From Rhodamnia argentea (lineage: Eukaryota > Streptophyta > Magnoliopsida > Myrtales > Myrtaceae): a stretch of 64,000 nt of DNA. The notes under the pieces were generated by a model that ran no database searches, was not told the DNA's origin, and worked only from the letters and a program-made list of their open reading frames with translations. The first letter of the stretch is position 1. Each line of letters opens with the position of its first letter. Shown here piece after piece: positions 16,801 to 27,553 of the stretch. The translations under genes and the position numbers were made by a program. The DNA is taken from NCBI RefSeq assembly GCF_020921035.1, contig NC_063152.1, positions 28,271,903 through 28,335,902 of the forward strand, in the 5' to 3' direction.

Positions 16801-16986
16801 GGCCTTGGTGTTCGACGTCGCGCCGTCCCCGACGGCCCCGTAATCGGTCACCGACGCGCTGTGCGCTCGGCAACTCATCGCCGCGTACTCCAGCGCGTCC
16901 AATCTCCTCACCTTCCTTCCCTCCGCCCCTCCATAAGCCCACAGCAACAGAAACGCCACCGCGAGGAGCGACGTCGTCCTCATCAT
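13833..16986 (-). CDS. GH28 polygalacturonase-like pectin hydrolase, copy 2
   Basis: Five coding exons on the minus strand: 16986-16648, 15278-15158, 15054-14880, 14770-14700 and 14542-13833. The total is 1416 bp and 471 aa. Exon sizes 339, 121, 175 and 71 bp are identical to copy 1, so the pair arose by tandem duplication. The protein starts MMRTTSLLAVAFLLLWAYG, a clear signal peptide, followed by CRAHSASVTDYGAVGDG. Motifs: SPNTDGINPD, SGDDCVAVKSG (Asp pair near 252-253) and GIRIKT. As in copy 1 the GHG histidine motif is absent (SPYSATIALGSEMSGG). A likely role is wall pectin modification in the apoplast, but activity is unproven. Intron 1 is 1.4 kb and holds a repeat fragment. Unlike copy 1, the start codon lies in the 339-bp exon, and the upstream exon appears untranslated. 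Confidence 0.92.
15905..16345. mobile_element. Truncated dispersed repeat in GH28 copy 2 intron 1
   Basis: The stretch shares GATTTTCGGCCAAAATTGGC and the following CAATTGA..AAATGTGA with the element at 50110-50590. It also has the poly-T plus GC-rich core (GGCGAGGGCTCGCTAG) seen in related repeats at about 25440-25510. Only one end is recognisable, so this is probably a truncated copy of a long-inverted-repeat DNA element. Confidence 0.5.
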
Positions 16987-17200
16987 CCTCTGCAACAACA
17001 AAAAACCCGAAAATCGCACAGACAATAACCAACAACAAGAATGCCTACTTCTTTTGCAAAATGCAGAATGTGGGAAAGAGAAAAATGGAAAGAGAGAGAG
17101 AGAGAGAGAGAGAGAAGCGACGAAGAAGGTGAAGAGGGAACTCACGGGCGAGTTCGACGGATGTGGTAGGGGGATACGGTTTGGAGTTATTTTTGCAGAG
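16987..17200 (-). other. 5' leader of GH28 copy 2 with a probable 5'-UTR intron
   Basis: On the minus strand a GT donor at 17145 (CGCCC then GTGAGT) and an AG acceptor at 16991-16990 (GTTGCAG then AGG) delimit a 156-bp intron just upstream of the start codon. It holds an (AG)n run at 17091-17115. It sits at the same place as intron 1 of copy 1, but the upstream exon here has no ATG, so it would be untranslated. Confidence 0.6.
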
Positions 17201-17220
17201 TGGGAGTGACAGATGGGGAG

Positions 17221-17228
17221 TATTTATA
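17221..17228 (-). promoter_or_regulatory. Probable TATA box of GH28 copy 2
   Basis: The minus strand reads CCTATAAATACTCC. It lies about 80 bases upstream of the 5'-UTR intron donor, a suitable distance for the inferred leader. Confidence 0.65.
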
Positions 17229-20200
17229 GGCCAAAAAGAAGAGTGGGTTTTGTTCTCTTGCGGAGTGCTTATGCTCTGCTTCTTTTCGTTTTTCACTGTC
17301 GTTTTGTTTTCGTCTCTTTGAAGCGAAGAGAAGAAACGCTCGTCATGGTATTACAACTCAATGGGGACGAACCGTCCCCACGGCTTATTCCTTCTCCTTC
17401 GCCTTCGTTCTCGTCACGGTAGTCACAGCCGCCGTCTCAATTAGTCGCGTGATCACCATTCCTTTTCATACCGTCCTCGTAGCTTGAAAGCACGGCTTTT
17501 CGCTTTAGAAGATCACGATTCAGATGCCCTTAAGTTATTGAATTAGTTCCATCAACGATGTCTCATCGATAGTTATTTTCATGGCAAAGCAAATTGGGAC
17601 ATGTAAAAAGGATCAGTTGAGAACAGAATACAATTATGCAGCACCAGATGACTCTAAGAATTCATTCGTCAGTTTGATCATGTGACACGGGCACGAGCGA
17701 TGTTGCGCTTGGACTATATCCAGTGTTGGAGGGTCCCGCTAAGGTTCTCCTTGATGTTGTCTCGTGAATTATTTTTATCGTAATCCCATCTCGTGAGCGT
17801 CGCTTTCGAGCTCCCCGCCCCATTGCACTCCCACTGACGCCGACCCACTTCTTCACGGGCGGTGCTCTATGATTGCCCATGCCCTTGCCCTTGAGGGTTC
17901 TTATTTGATGCGCGCTCAGCGAAGATAATAAAAGAAATTTAAAATTTAATAATCAATAATTATCCTCAAAAATTTTATAATAACACATTTGATAGGGCGT
18001 TAACCCTAAACCTAACCTAGTAGGATTCTAAACATCAAAATCCAAAATTATAAAACTGCCATTAATAGTAAAATAAATACCGAAAATACTATAAAAAAAA
18101 AAGAAAATCCATCTAGATGTTCCCGAATCGTCAAAATCGATCGTTAGTCACAGCCAAAGATGGTGAATATTGATTAGGACGCCGTTTCACTTCAACCTAC
18201 TGAATTTGAGCCCGATCCGATATCATCGATCCGATCCGCCGGTTCTTGGCACATCACTATTTCATCTTCCGATTAGATTTCTGCCTGTCTAATCGATCCG
18301 GAAACGCACTACTAATACATTCCGCATCACCATTCTTCTCCCCCCGGTATTCCTTCTATTTTGATGCAAACGAAGGTGAATGTCTTGGCAAACAAAGGGA
18401 CGATTAAAGATTGAAAACAAAGTGGTTTCGCATGGGGAATTGGAGATAAGACCCCTACCTCTCGGATCAAGATAAGTGCGTGTGTACCGTGTAGTATGCA
18501 TCCATCTCTTGGGGAGAATTACGTGAACCGTTAACCCACGCCGCACCATCCTCGAGCCCGGGCCAATGGCCGAACCATCACGGTTGATGTAAACCCTCGT
18601 TTGCTCGATGGGATTTCAACACTTTTGTCTTACGCATAAGGTGCACTTCACGTGCATGCTTCGGAGTCTCTTTCGAGAGGAATATTTCTCTTGTGCGTGG
18701 GTAGTACTGAGAGACAATTTTTATGGAGCAAAACCGCTAGCTGATCGCCCACCCATATCAGCGGGCGTAGGTGCTGGACGTGGCTATGGCTTTTTCGTCA
18801 CCTACCCCACCCCTTCACGCCGAAAAAGATACAACCCCCTATCATCGATTGGCGATAATTCAAGGGATGCTCAAGGAAAACCAGAAACAAAGTTGGACAG
18901 AAGGAGTGGAGAACGAGGAATCAGTGAGCCACATAAGTAATTTTTAAAATTTCATATGATCCTTTTGCAGTCACATCACTTCTTGTTCAATCGCTTCAAC
19001 ACACATCGATCCTTTCCCGGCTTTGCGAAATCACATCTAATTCGAGAGTCGATGCGAATAGGCTTAGTCAAATCGGATCGGCGAAAATAATCGCGCGCGA
19101 AACTGTGTTGTGCGGCGTTAGTGTCGTTACAAGCAAGTTGGGAAGGCTGAAAATTTTTGGAAATGGCAAAAGGAAGTTCCGTCTAAGAAATAGGAGAGCA
19201 TAGAGCATCACTCATCTAGTGACGTCACTAGAGTAAAAAATCCTTAACGTATTGGGCTTGAATAAAGGCATCGCAGACGGTGTCGGAAGCACAAAATACC
19301 CTGCGATTAACAGTGGGCCGAAGGGCCCGAGCGTCGAATTCGAAAGGACAAGTTCGATAGTCAGCCCCAGTTGTGAGTCTGCATCGGCCTTCTTCATTTG
19401 GTGAAGTTTCTGTCCCTTGCGAATCGTCTCCTTCAGGCTTCCCGGATCAGTTTTCTTGTAATCATCCTTCTTTGTCGAACATATACTTTTTGTTCCTGTG
19501 AGCGCCAGCTCGTTGAGCGAGGTTTAGTTCCAAGGGGATAAAGGAAGGATTTGACTTGGGTTGGGGACAACCCTCTTTTAAGAATTGTGAAATCTACAAA
19601 GATAGGATGCAACTTTGCCTTCTTGCCTTCGCCATCTTCTCCCAGGGGAGGCCATTCCTTTGACGAGGTTATTGACCATGCAAGATAAAGATCGAGCACT
19701 GATTGGGTCTAAATCGACCTTGGCTAACGTGACAAGTAGGTGATAGGGAAGGCCAACCAAGAGGCTTGTTTTATAATTTATGCGAGGTTTTTGTGGGATC
19801 ACCGCTATCCGTTATAAAAGCTTAAACTGTTAGGCAAAGAAGCGGTTTAACATTTACATATTCTATTAGTGAGTGCTCCCTCACAAAGAGATCATAATTC
19901 CAACTAATACATATTTCAAGGCGAAATTAAGAGTAACACATCATTAAAGTATAGGGTACAAAGACATGCATATGCATTCTCTGTTCTACCTAATATTCTC
20001 AACTCCGGAAGTGAATGATTCTTAAGGATCAATTCAATGTGTTCTCAAAATACAAAGCGAAACCAAATAATAAAATATTCGTCATCAACAATTAGAAATG
20101 TGGGGTTCCGTCTTAATTGGACTATCAATGAAGAATTTATGATATGACGGTTGAAATTAGTCCGTCACCAACTCATTTCATTATATCAGATGAAGACGGT

Positions 20201-20594
20201 CCTCCTTGTTCAACTAAAGAACTAAGAAACATTGAGCTTCACAGTTGGGTTCCGCGAACAACAAGTTCCACCAACATTTGACTGGGGGACTACGCTTGAT
20301 TCTTATGAAAAAAAAAAAACACTTTGGCCACTTAATATGTGAGGCTCAGCTCCAAGTTCACGTCGATAATCACGCATATTTTCTCTTTTAAAAAAAAATC
20401 AATGACACGCGTCATCATTCTATGGAAGTGATACATATTGGTACGATATTCTTCAAATAAGAATGAGTCCAAACTCAATCGAAAGTGCGGTTACCACATC
20501 ATTCTCTGACCGAATAGACGGACATCTAAAGCAAACAACAAAAGGAAGAAAACCGACCGGTGCAGATGAATCCGATGGAAGGAATAATCTCTAG
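17229..20594. other. Intergenic between GH28 copy 2 and the DUF604 gene
   Basis: This 3.4-kb stretch contains divergent promoters for the two flanking genes. I found no recognisable gene, TIR element or SINE. AT-rich sequence lies at 17930-18110 and an A-run near 20309. Short open frames on the minus strand around 19212-19802 have no family I recognise and could be an old transposon remnant. Confidence 0.5.
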
Positions 20595-20604
20595 ATATAT
20601 ATAT
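20595..20604 (+). promoter_or_regulatory. Possible TATA box of the DUF604 gene
   Basis: A TATATATATA stretch lies about 170 bases upstream of the preferred start codon. If used, transcription would begin near 20630, which makes ATGs at 20684, 20771 and 20819 the candidates and excludes 20612. Confidence 0.4.
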
Positions 20605-20770
20605 TTTTCTTTTGGTCGAGGAATTATTCTCAAGATATAAGCAGGTGCGCACTTTCAAAAGAACTTCAGAACGGGACAAATTGATGAGGAGTTTGCTTCT
20701 TAGGGTTAGTCGAGGGAGAAAAGGATCCGTTGCTGTTACAACCCCTGTGCCCCAGAACCCACATGAATCC

Positions 20771-23700
20771 ATGAAAGAAACCTCGAAGGACGAAGATTCA
20801 TGGGACCAACGGGACAACATGAAGAGCTCTCATCACCCTTATTACTCTCTCCCGAGGCTCATCACCTTCTTCTTCGCCTTCTTCTCTGTCTCTTACTTCC
20901 TCTACTCCCTCCAATTCCTCTACTCTCCTCACTCCTCCTCCTCCTCCTGTGATACTTCTCCTATTCATGATTCCGCCCGCCAAGCACAAGCTCTCCCTCC
21001 GCCGCCAACCCAAACGACCCTCCACCACATCGTCTTTGGCATAGCCTCCTCGGCTAAGCTATGGCACCATCGCAAGAACTACCTCAAGGTCTGGTGGCGA
21101 CCGGACCGGATGCGCGGCGTCGTGTGGCTCGACAAGCCTCCGCCGCCACCGCCTCAGCGCGATGTCGCGGATGGCCAGGACGACTTGGCCCTCTTGCCGC
21201 CCGTGAAGATCTCGAGCAACACGTCGGGGTTCAAGTACAAGAACCCCAAGGGCGACCGCTCCGCCGTGCGCATCTCCAGGATAGTCTCCGAGACGTTCCG
21301 GCAGCTGGACGGCAGAGAGATGAGGTGGCTCGTGATGGGGGATGACGACACCGTGTTCGTAGCGGAGAACCTGGTGAGGGTGCTATCCAAATACGACCAT
21401 AATCAGTATTACTACATCGGGAGCTGGTCGGAGAGCCACCTGCAGAACATATACTTCTCGTACAACATGGGGTACGGTGGCGGCGGGTTCGCCATCAGCT
21501 ACGCGCTGGCGAGAGCGCTCGAGCGGATGCAGGACCGGTGCCTCCAGCGGTACCCGGGCCTTTACGGGTCCGATGACCGGGTTCAGGCTTGCATGGCCGA
21601 GCTCGGCGTCCCTCTCACCCGAGAACCGGGATTTCACCAGGTCAGTATTTTAAATTTTATCAAATTAATTTCTTTATAGACTCAGAAATATATCTGGAAA
21701 GCTTAGCTCATTTCAAACAAAGCAAGTGAGAATTACATTGCGAAAAGCTCTGTTTCATCGGATTTATTCCGCCATTTTAGCTAAGGATCTCTTTATCAAC
21801 AAAGCACGTGATTTGCGATGAATGCGCCCTTTTTTAACCTTTATTTCTCGCCTTTTCTTTAATGGGAGTGAAGGGCTTTTTGTCACGATCATGATAAACC
21901 TTCTCTCCCAGAATTTCCGAGAATCTAGCCAAGTCTGTCGTCTAGATAAAACCCGACCTCGTTGAGGGTGGTGTCACGTGGATTCCAAAAATGTAAATTT
22001 ATTCAACTGAGGGTTAATAGAGAGAGCTTTGAAAACGCTGTAAACATCTAGATATTTTCCCGGTCTAGATGGATGTTTGGACTTTGGAAGATCCGAAGAA
22101 GACACCATCTCGTTAGGATAAGACGACGCAACAATATTTAAAAAAATGCGACCATTTCTTGGCGAAGAAAGTTGGAAAACGTCATTGACGGTGAAAAGGA
22201 AAGGGACGGTATCCTTTTTACCATCACAACACGTCAAACCCTTTTTACTTATTCAAAAGGGCGACCTTTTGTGGTTGGCCCTGTTCGGTCATGGGGGTAG
22301 TTGCGGACACTCATGGGAACGCCCCCGTTTCATTAAATGTCTCTTGAAAGCATTGAACGACGTCGGCGAAGTGGTTCCAACAAGGGCCAATCAACACAAG
22401 CACTCATTGCCGTCCAAAGTGGGACAGCACGACAAAACAAAAGGGAGGAAATTTAGGACAAGTTCGGGCAACTCATTTGCGCACCGCCCACTTGGCCAAT
22501 GCACATAGGCCTTGCCTTTGTCTTAAGCACTCCGAAGCTTGGCAGTTGGCACCTAGCCCCAACAGGTGTGGCTCTAATGGAGGTCGATGTTGAAAATTGA
22601 TGAGGGGTTGGTGGTGTTGTTCTCGACGTGACTGGGTCGAAGATAGGGCCGTGCCGTGTCAATGGTTGGGTGGAGGGAGCCTCTCTCCTAACGCCAAGCA
22701 ACCAAGCAAATACCTAACCAGAAACTCATCAGTTTGAATTGTTCATCCATTTTCTTGTCTTAATCAGTTTATTCAAAAAGTTTCACTAAATGGAATTGTT
22801 GAATCTCACACGGTCGACGCCAAATTCAGCAGATTGAGATTTCTTCCAATTTTGAAATTGAAACTTTCTCGATCTCATTTGCAGATATAGACAGTAAAAA
22901 ATGTGTCACACGGATATAAATTTAGCATTTTTCTTATTACAAGAAAAAGTTTGAGGTAAACGTGTTGCATGAGTATAAGTTTAGAATTTTTGTTGCTGTT
23001 ACGGATAAATGTGTCAGAGCGATCAGTTTAGGATTTTTGGTTTTTTTACTTTTCCTTTTTTTGCGTTGTGAAAGTTAATAATTTTCGTAGAATAACTGCA
23101 TTTTGATCTTAATTAGGCATTTTTCCAAGCTTCCGTTTGTCTAAAGTTTCTGTTTCCTGTTGGACGGGTGGATTCAGTTTGACGTGTACGGGAACGTATT
23201 TGGGCTCCTAGCTGCTCACCCAATCACGCCGCTGATCTCGCTCCACCACTTAGACGTGGTCGAGCCCATTTTCCCCAAAACGACCCAATTCCAAGCCCTG
23301 CAAAGGCTACGGGCCCCGCTCGAACTGGACTCCGCTTCGCTCATGCAGCAGTCCATTTGCTACGACCGGATCCGGAGCTGGACCGTGTCCGTCTCCTGGG
23401 GCTACGCGGTCCAGATATACCGGGGCATCCACCTGCCCCGGGACGTGGAGACGCCCTCGAGGACGTTCCTCCACTGGTACAAGAGAGCCGACCCCGCCGG
23501 GTTCGCCTTCAACACCCGCCCCCTGACCAAGAACCTTTGCGAGAAGCCTTTCGTCTACTTCCTCTCGGACGCGGCCCACAATGCGAGCACGAACGCGACA
23601 CTCAGCGAGTACGTCCTGCACGGGGTGCCAAGCCCAGACTGCGAGTGGAAGATCGCCGACCCGTCGAGGATTCGCCGGGTGGAGGTCCGCAAGAAGCCGG

Positions 23701-23900
23701 ACCCTCATTTATGGGACAAGGTGACGATCAGCAAAATACAAAACCTTACATGAATGCGCGGAGGCTCAAGTTCTAATCCCATGTATTTTGTGCAGGCTCC
23801 CAGAAGAAATTGCTGCGTGGTGTTGCCGACGAAGAAGAAGTTCGCCATGGAAGTGAACGTAGGAGAATGCAGAGAAGACGAGATTGCGGAACTGAGGTGA
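20771..23900 (+). CDS. DUF604 family, Fringe-like putative Golgi glycosyltransferase
   Basis: Three exons: 20771-21640, 23178-23720 and 23796-23900 (505 aa from the preferred start). The frame is open further upstream, so 20684 or 20819 (better ATG context, AACATGAAG) are alternative starts. One membrane anchor (about residues 27-46, LITFFFAFFSVSYFLY) follows a short N-terminal tail, the type II Golgi enzyme layout. HHIVFGIASSAKLW, RWLVMGDDDTVF (Asp triad near 191-193, the metal/nucleotide-sugar DxD site of GT31-like enzymes) and the YGGGGFAISYALA and YGSDDRVQACMAELGVP blocks are diagnostic of plant DUF604. Exon 2 opens with FDVYGNVFGLLAAHP as expected. Substrate unknown; family members are annotated as Fringe-related or putative beta-1,3-glucosyl/galactosyltransferases. 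Intron 1 is 1.5 kb and ends with degraded GTGTCACACGG-type repeat sequence (about 22880-23030). Confidence 0.88.
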
Positions 23901-25139
23901 CGTAGCTGGGAGAAGATGAAACATTTTCGAGTCCTCCAAGCGCACCGGATTGAATCTGATTACTCTTTATAGCACGAACCTCGCTCGATATTACTGATTG
24001 GAATCGAAAATTTGGTGCATGCGGGTGGATTCATGGTGAGGCCGCAAACGTAAGATGTCAACTTGAACAGCATTGCCATTTGATTATCCACATTGACATA
24101 GGATTAATTATGCACTTCGGCATTCAATGTGACCGCTTGTGATGATGTCGGTCGGCAGGGACACATTAGATGGCTAAATTCGTCCAAGTTGGTATCCTCT
24201 CTCTTCATCACTCAATACATAGTTGGAGAAGACACATTTTTTTTTTGCTTTTCTTCTTTTGAGTAGGGGAGTTGCGTGGCTTGTGTTTGAATCTGCGGAG
24301 TAAGTGTTCCACATCGGTAAAATCACGCGACATGACAAATTATTCCTTCGAAACCTCGCGTTGAATTAAATTTGAAAAGTTGAGATGTTTGATTGAATAA
24401 CAAGAAAGTTTAGGTACTTGATTAGAGGACAGATAAAAGTTTCGATACTTACCATGTTGGACGCTCTGCATTTTTTTTTTTTTTTTGTCGGATTGAAGTT
24501 CTAGATTATAAATAATAGCTAATTAGCAAGTTCGGAAGAATTGGAACCGCTACTTTTCAAATATGTTGTCGATAGAGCGCTTTTCTCCAAACCAGAGTTT
24601 CCGACAATCCATTTGCTTTCTTCTTCTGGAGCTCAAACGTGCACGAGGCATCAATATACCAAGGGGAACCATTTGCGATGATAGATTTGTGGCCCTACTA
24701 CGGCAGTAAATTCATGGAAAATCTACGGAACGATAACCGGAAAAGTTAAAAAATGTCGGAGGGGAATGGAATGGTGTTTCTTGTCGGGACCCGGTTCATC
24801 AGCCGTAAAAACGATGGCGTTTTATCGGCACAAATCATTTGTCCGGAAAGAAAGAGAAGAAGTGGGAATGAGCGACCGACGTCGACTGGCCTCCGAGCAT
24901 TATCGTAAGATTCTACGGTTCGCACCAAACCCACTATTGAAATTTTGGTGCCTAAAGCGATCACGAGACGGAAAGGAAAATCTTTCAGTCCGGGGTGGCG
25001 GCTGCTTTGGGTCCCCAGCAGGTCCGGTCCGCTCCTTACAAAGTTTTTACGGAGTTGTACTGCCACCACTCCTTCCTTGTCGCCTTTCTTCTCCAATATA
25101 CCCTAAAGTAAGAAAAGTTAAGAGAGACGACAAACAAAC

Positions 25140-25540
25140 AAAAAAAAAAGAGAAAATTATCCAAAAATGTCTAAACATATTATACAACTTGCCATTTCAG
25201 TTATAATTTTATTTTAATTATGCCAATTTAGTCAAATCTTTTTACGACTTGCCAACGTAATCCTTTTGGTCAATTCTTGAGAAAATTCGCTAACGTGGCA
25301 ATCTAGTCAACATTGACCTTCCATCGTGGTATGACCAGCGCTATGGCTAACACTAAAATGATCGTTTTTTTTTTTTTTTAATTTTGAATTTCTGTAAATT
25401 TTTTCTAACTTTTCTTATTATTGTTTTCTCCTTTTCTTTCTTTCATTTTTTTTTTTGGGGAACTCTGGGATTGCGAGGAAAAGGCGGGGCTCGGCCGACG
25501 ACCTCGCTAGCCTAGAGTTGCAACTATTTCTATTTGCTGG
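25140..25540. mobile_element. Fragment of the dispersed inverted-repeat element family
   Basis: Phrases such as AACTTGCCATTTCAGT, ATGCCAATTTAGTC and CTAACGTGGCAAT, followed by poly-T and a GC-rich core (GGGGCTCGGCCGACGACC), recall the terminal and core parts of the elements at 15905 and 50110. Only one arm is recognisable and no target duplication was found. Confidence 0.4.
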
Positions 25541-26470
25541 AAGAGCCTAGGAAGTCAATTATCACGCGAAGACAAGATTGCATTTGATGAACAAATGAGA
25601 TGATCGTGCACCACTAGTGTCTTTCAAGAAAAATCCAACCAAACCCGAACCTGGTATGGTCCTAGAAACCACAAACTTCCAAATGTAATTGTATTGTCGG
25701 TTGAACATATTCACCAACTTCACACTGCATCTTCCCAATCAACACATGCAGCTTAATTTGTCGTCGAATCGCCCTCGCCCAATCATTGTACTTTCTCCGT
25801 TAATCTTTCACCGGCATGACCTCACTGCTTATCTGGGATTGAATCGACCCGTCTGTCCTACCATGAAACCAAAGCGGTCAGTGTAGGGGGTTCTTGATTC
25901 CTTGAACGCGGAAACCGGTAATAATTAGTCTGGTTCTCGATTTTATATATTTCCAAAAGGATGGAGAAGAGAACAAAACGTCCATAGACACACTTGCATT
26001 CTGCAAGAGTTTAAAAAAGCTCTCGTCCGGTTCTAGTGTTCTATTCCTTGCTACCGAGTACCGAGTACAAAAATTATAAGACAGAAGAAAAGTACGCCAG
26101 TTCATAGACCTACCCAAAGATCGGCCGGCCCAGTTGCAAGACCAAATGGGCCCATTTTTTATTTCACAAATTTAAAACCAATCCTTCCTACTTGATTTTC
26201 AATTTTACGATAAAAAATTGATCTTCTCTAAAACCGATCACCCTGATTCAAAACCCGAATCCTAAAGAGCCGGTCGATTTCTGCTCATCCTCGCCATTTT
26301 TGGGGATCATATGATTAACGGAAGGACCGATGGGATTCCGAGACGAATGATCCAATTAAAAGGGGGATGAACGGGCTGTGCAGCATAGCATCATCAATGT
26401 TTTTTTTTCCTCCTTTCCTTTTTCAGGTCATGAGCGTCATCGAATTAAACGAACGGAAAACGCCAGGGTC

Positions 26471-26834
26471 CACGTGTCGCTTCCACATCAGCTGACGGCA
26501 CGTGTTGCCACACATCGAGCTCGCCGGCGTCCACATACAACTCTTGCCCAAACACGAGCCGTACATGCATCAGCTCAAATCCAATGTTTATTGCCTCGTA
26601 CGCTCTACGGGCAACGTAACAAGCATACGTACGCGTACGTATAATTTAACAAGAGTCAAATACGCCCTAAGGCAAAACGGCACGGGCCAGGCAGCCACTG
26701 TCCTAGAAAATTAACACTGGCCTTGTTATAGAAATAATTAACGAATAAATTGTTAATTCCATGTCTTCACCCGAGCTGGAGAATGAGATGAGAGCGATGG
26801 GGGCAACATGATCCTTGCCAATTGGGTCCACGTG
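26471..26834. promoter_or_regulatory. Three G-box (CACGTG) motifs upstream of FRO
   Basis: CACGTG occurs at 26471-26476, 26499-26504 and 26829-26834, within 0.6-1.0 kb upstream of the probable FRO transcription start. Two have the context TCCACGTGTCGC. bHLH and bZIP factors bind G-boxes, and bHLH proteins control FRO genes under iron deficiency. Functional use here is inference. Confidence 0.4.
26625..26642. repeat. 18-bp perfect palindrome
   Basis: ATACGTACGCGTACGTAT equals its own reverse complement. It lies about 0.9 kb upstream of the FRO start codon and overlaps several ACGT cores. Confidence 0.9.
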
Positions 26835-27419
26835 TCGCGTCCATAATTGTGAGAAGGGGGGTTGCAATTGCATGATCCTTGCCAATTGGCCCAATTCTTC
26901 CACGAGATTGGCTCCTAAACAATGACAATTTTCGCACGTTGTCAATTCATCTGCTATTCCCAAACAAAAAATTTGCGGCTTACCCCAAAAAAGCAAAAAT
27001 CAACAAAATGCATCTTCCCACGTATCGTAATTCTTTGTGTAATAAGTTTAGACGGTGCCGAATACAGACGGAAGAATTAAAAGATTTGATAGGTATCCGA
27101 ATTGTTTTACTTTGATATCATAGCTATTGGCCTATATTTATAGGCGTGAGAAATTGCAATCTAATGTACCATATCATGAATCTAGAAACGGATCCGACCA
27201 TATAGAAAAAAAAAAAAAATGATACACGTAATATTCGTGATATCTGTGGGTGATATTTGTTTCTTCTTCTGAGCATGGGGTTTAGTGTTTTTTTACAAAA
27301 GAAGGAAGGAAACTTGTGGTCAGTTTGACATTCCGGGAACGACATGAATCATGCTTTGCACTTCTGAAATTCGAAATTGTATCTACCATGAATAAAAGTC
27401 CCTCCCCCTTCTCCCTAGC

Positions 27420-27427
27420 TATATAAG
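27420..27427 (+). promoter_or_regulatory. TATA box of the FRO gene
   Basis: TATATAAG lies 127-134 bases upstream of the start codon. It is followed by a short leader with a (CT)n run at 27498-27516. Confidence 0.7.
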
Positions 27428-27553
27428 CACACACATGTACAGATTCAGTTTCACTCCACACATTGCTCCTACAACTCTTTCCTTCGGCCACTAAAACTCT
27501 CTCTCTCTCTCTCTCTAACTTTGTCACGTCACCGACAGATTTGAGAACGAAAG

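Larger units (their letters stand above)
23901..27553. other. Intergenic: DUF604 3' flank to FRO promoter
   Basis: No gene is supportable in these 3.6 kb. The stretch holds a repeat fragment near 25140-25540, an 18-bp perfect palindrome at 26625, three CACGTG boxes (26471, 26499, 26829), an ATGATCCTTGCCAATTGG motif repeated at about 26809 and 26871, a TATA box at 27420 and a CT-rich 5' leader (27498-27516) of the FRO gene. Confidence 0.6.

Noticed and set aside
19212..19802. Overlapping minus-strand frames that might be a retrotransposon remnant
   Set aside because: No gag, protease, integrase or reverse-transcriptase motif could be recognised, so it is left as unassigned intergenic sequence.
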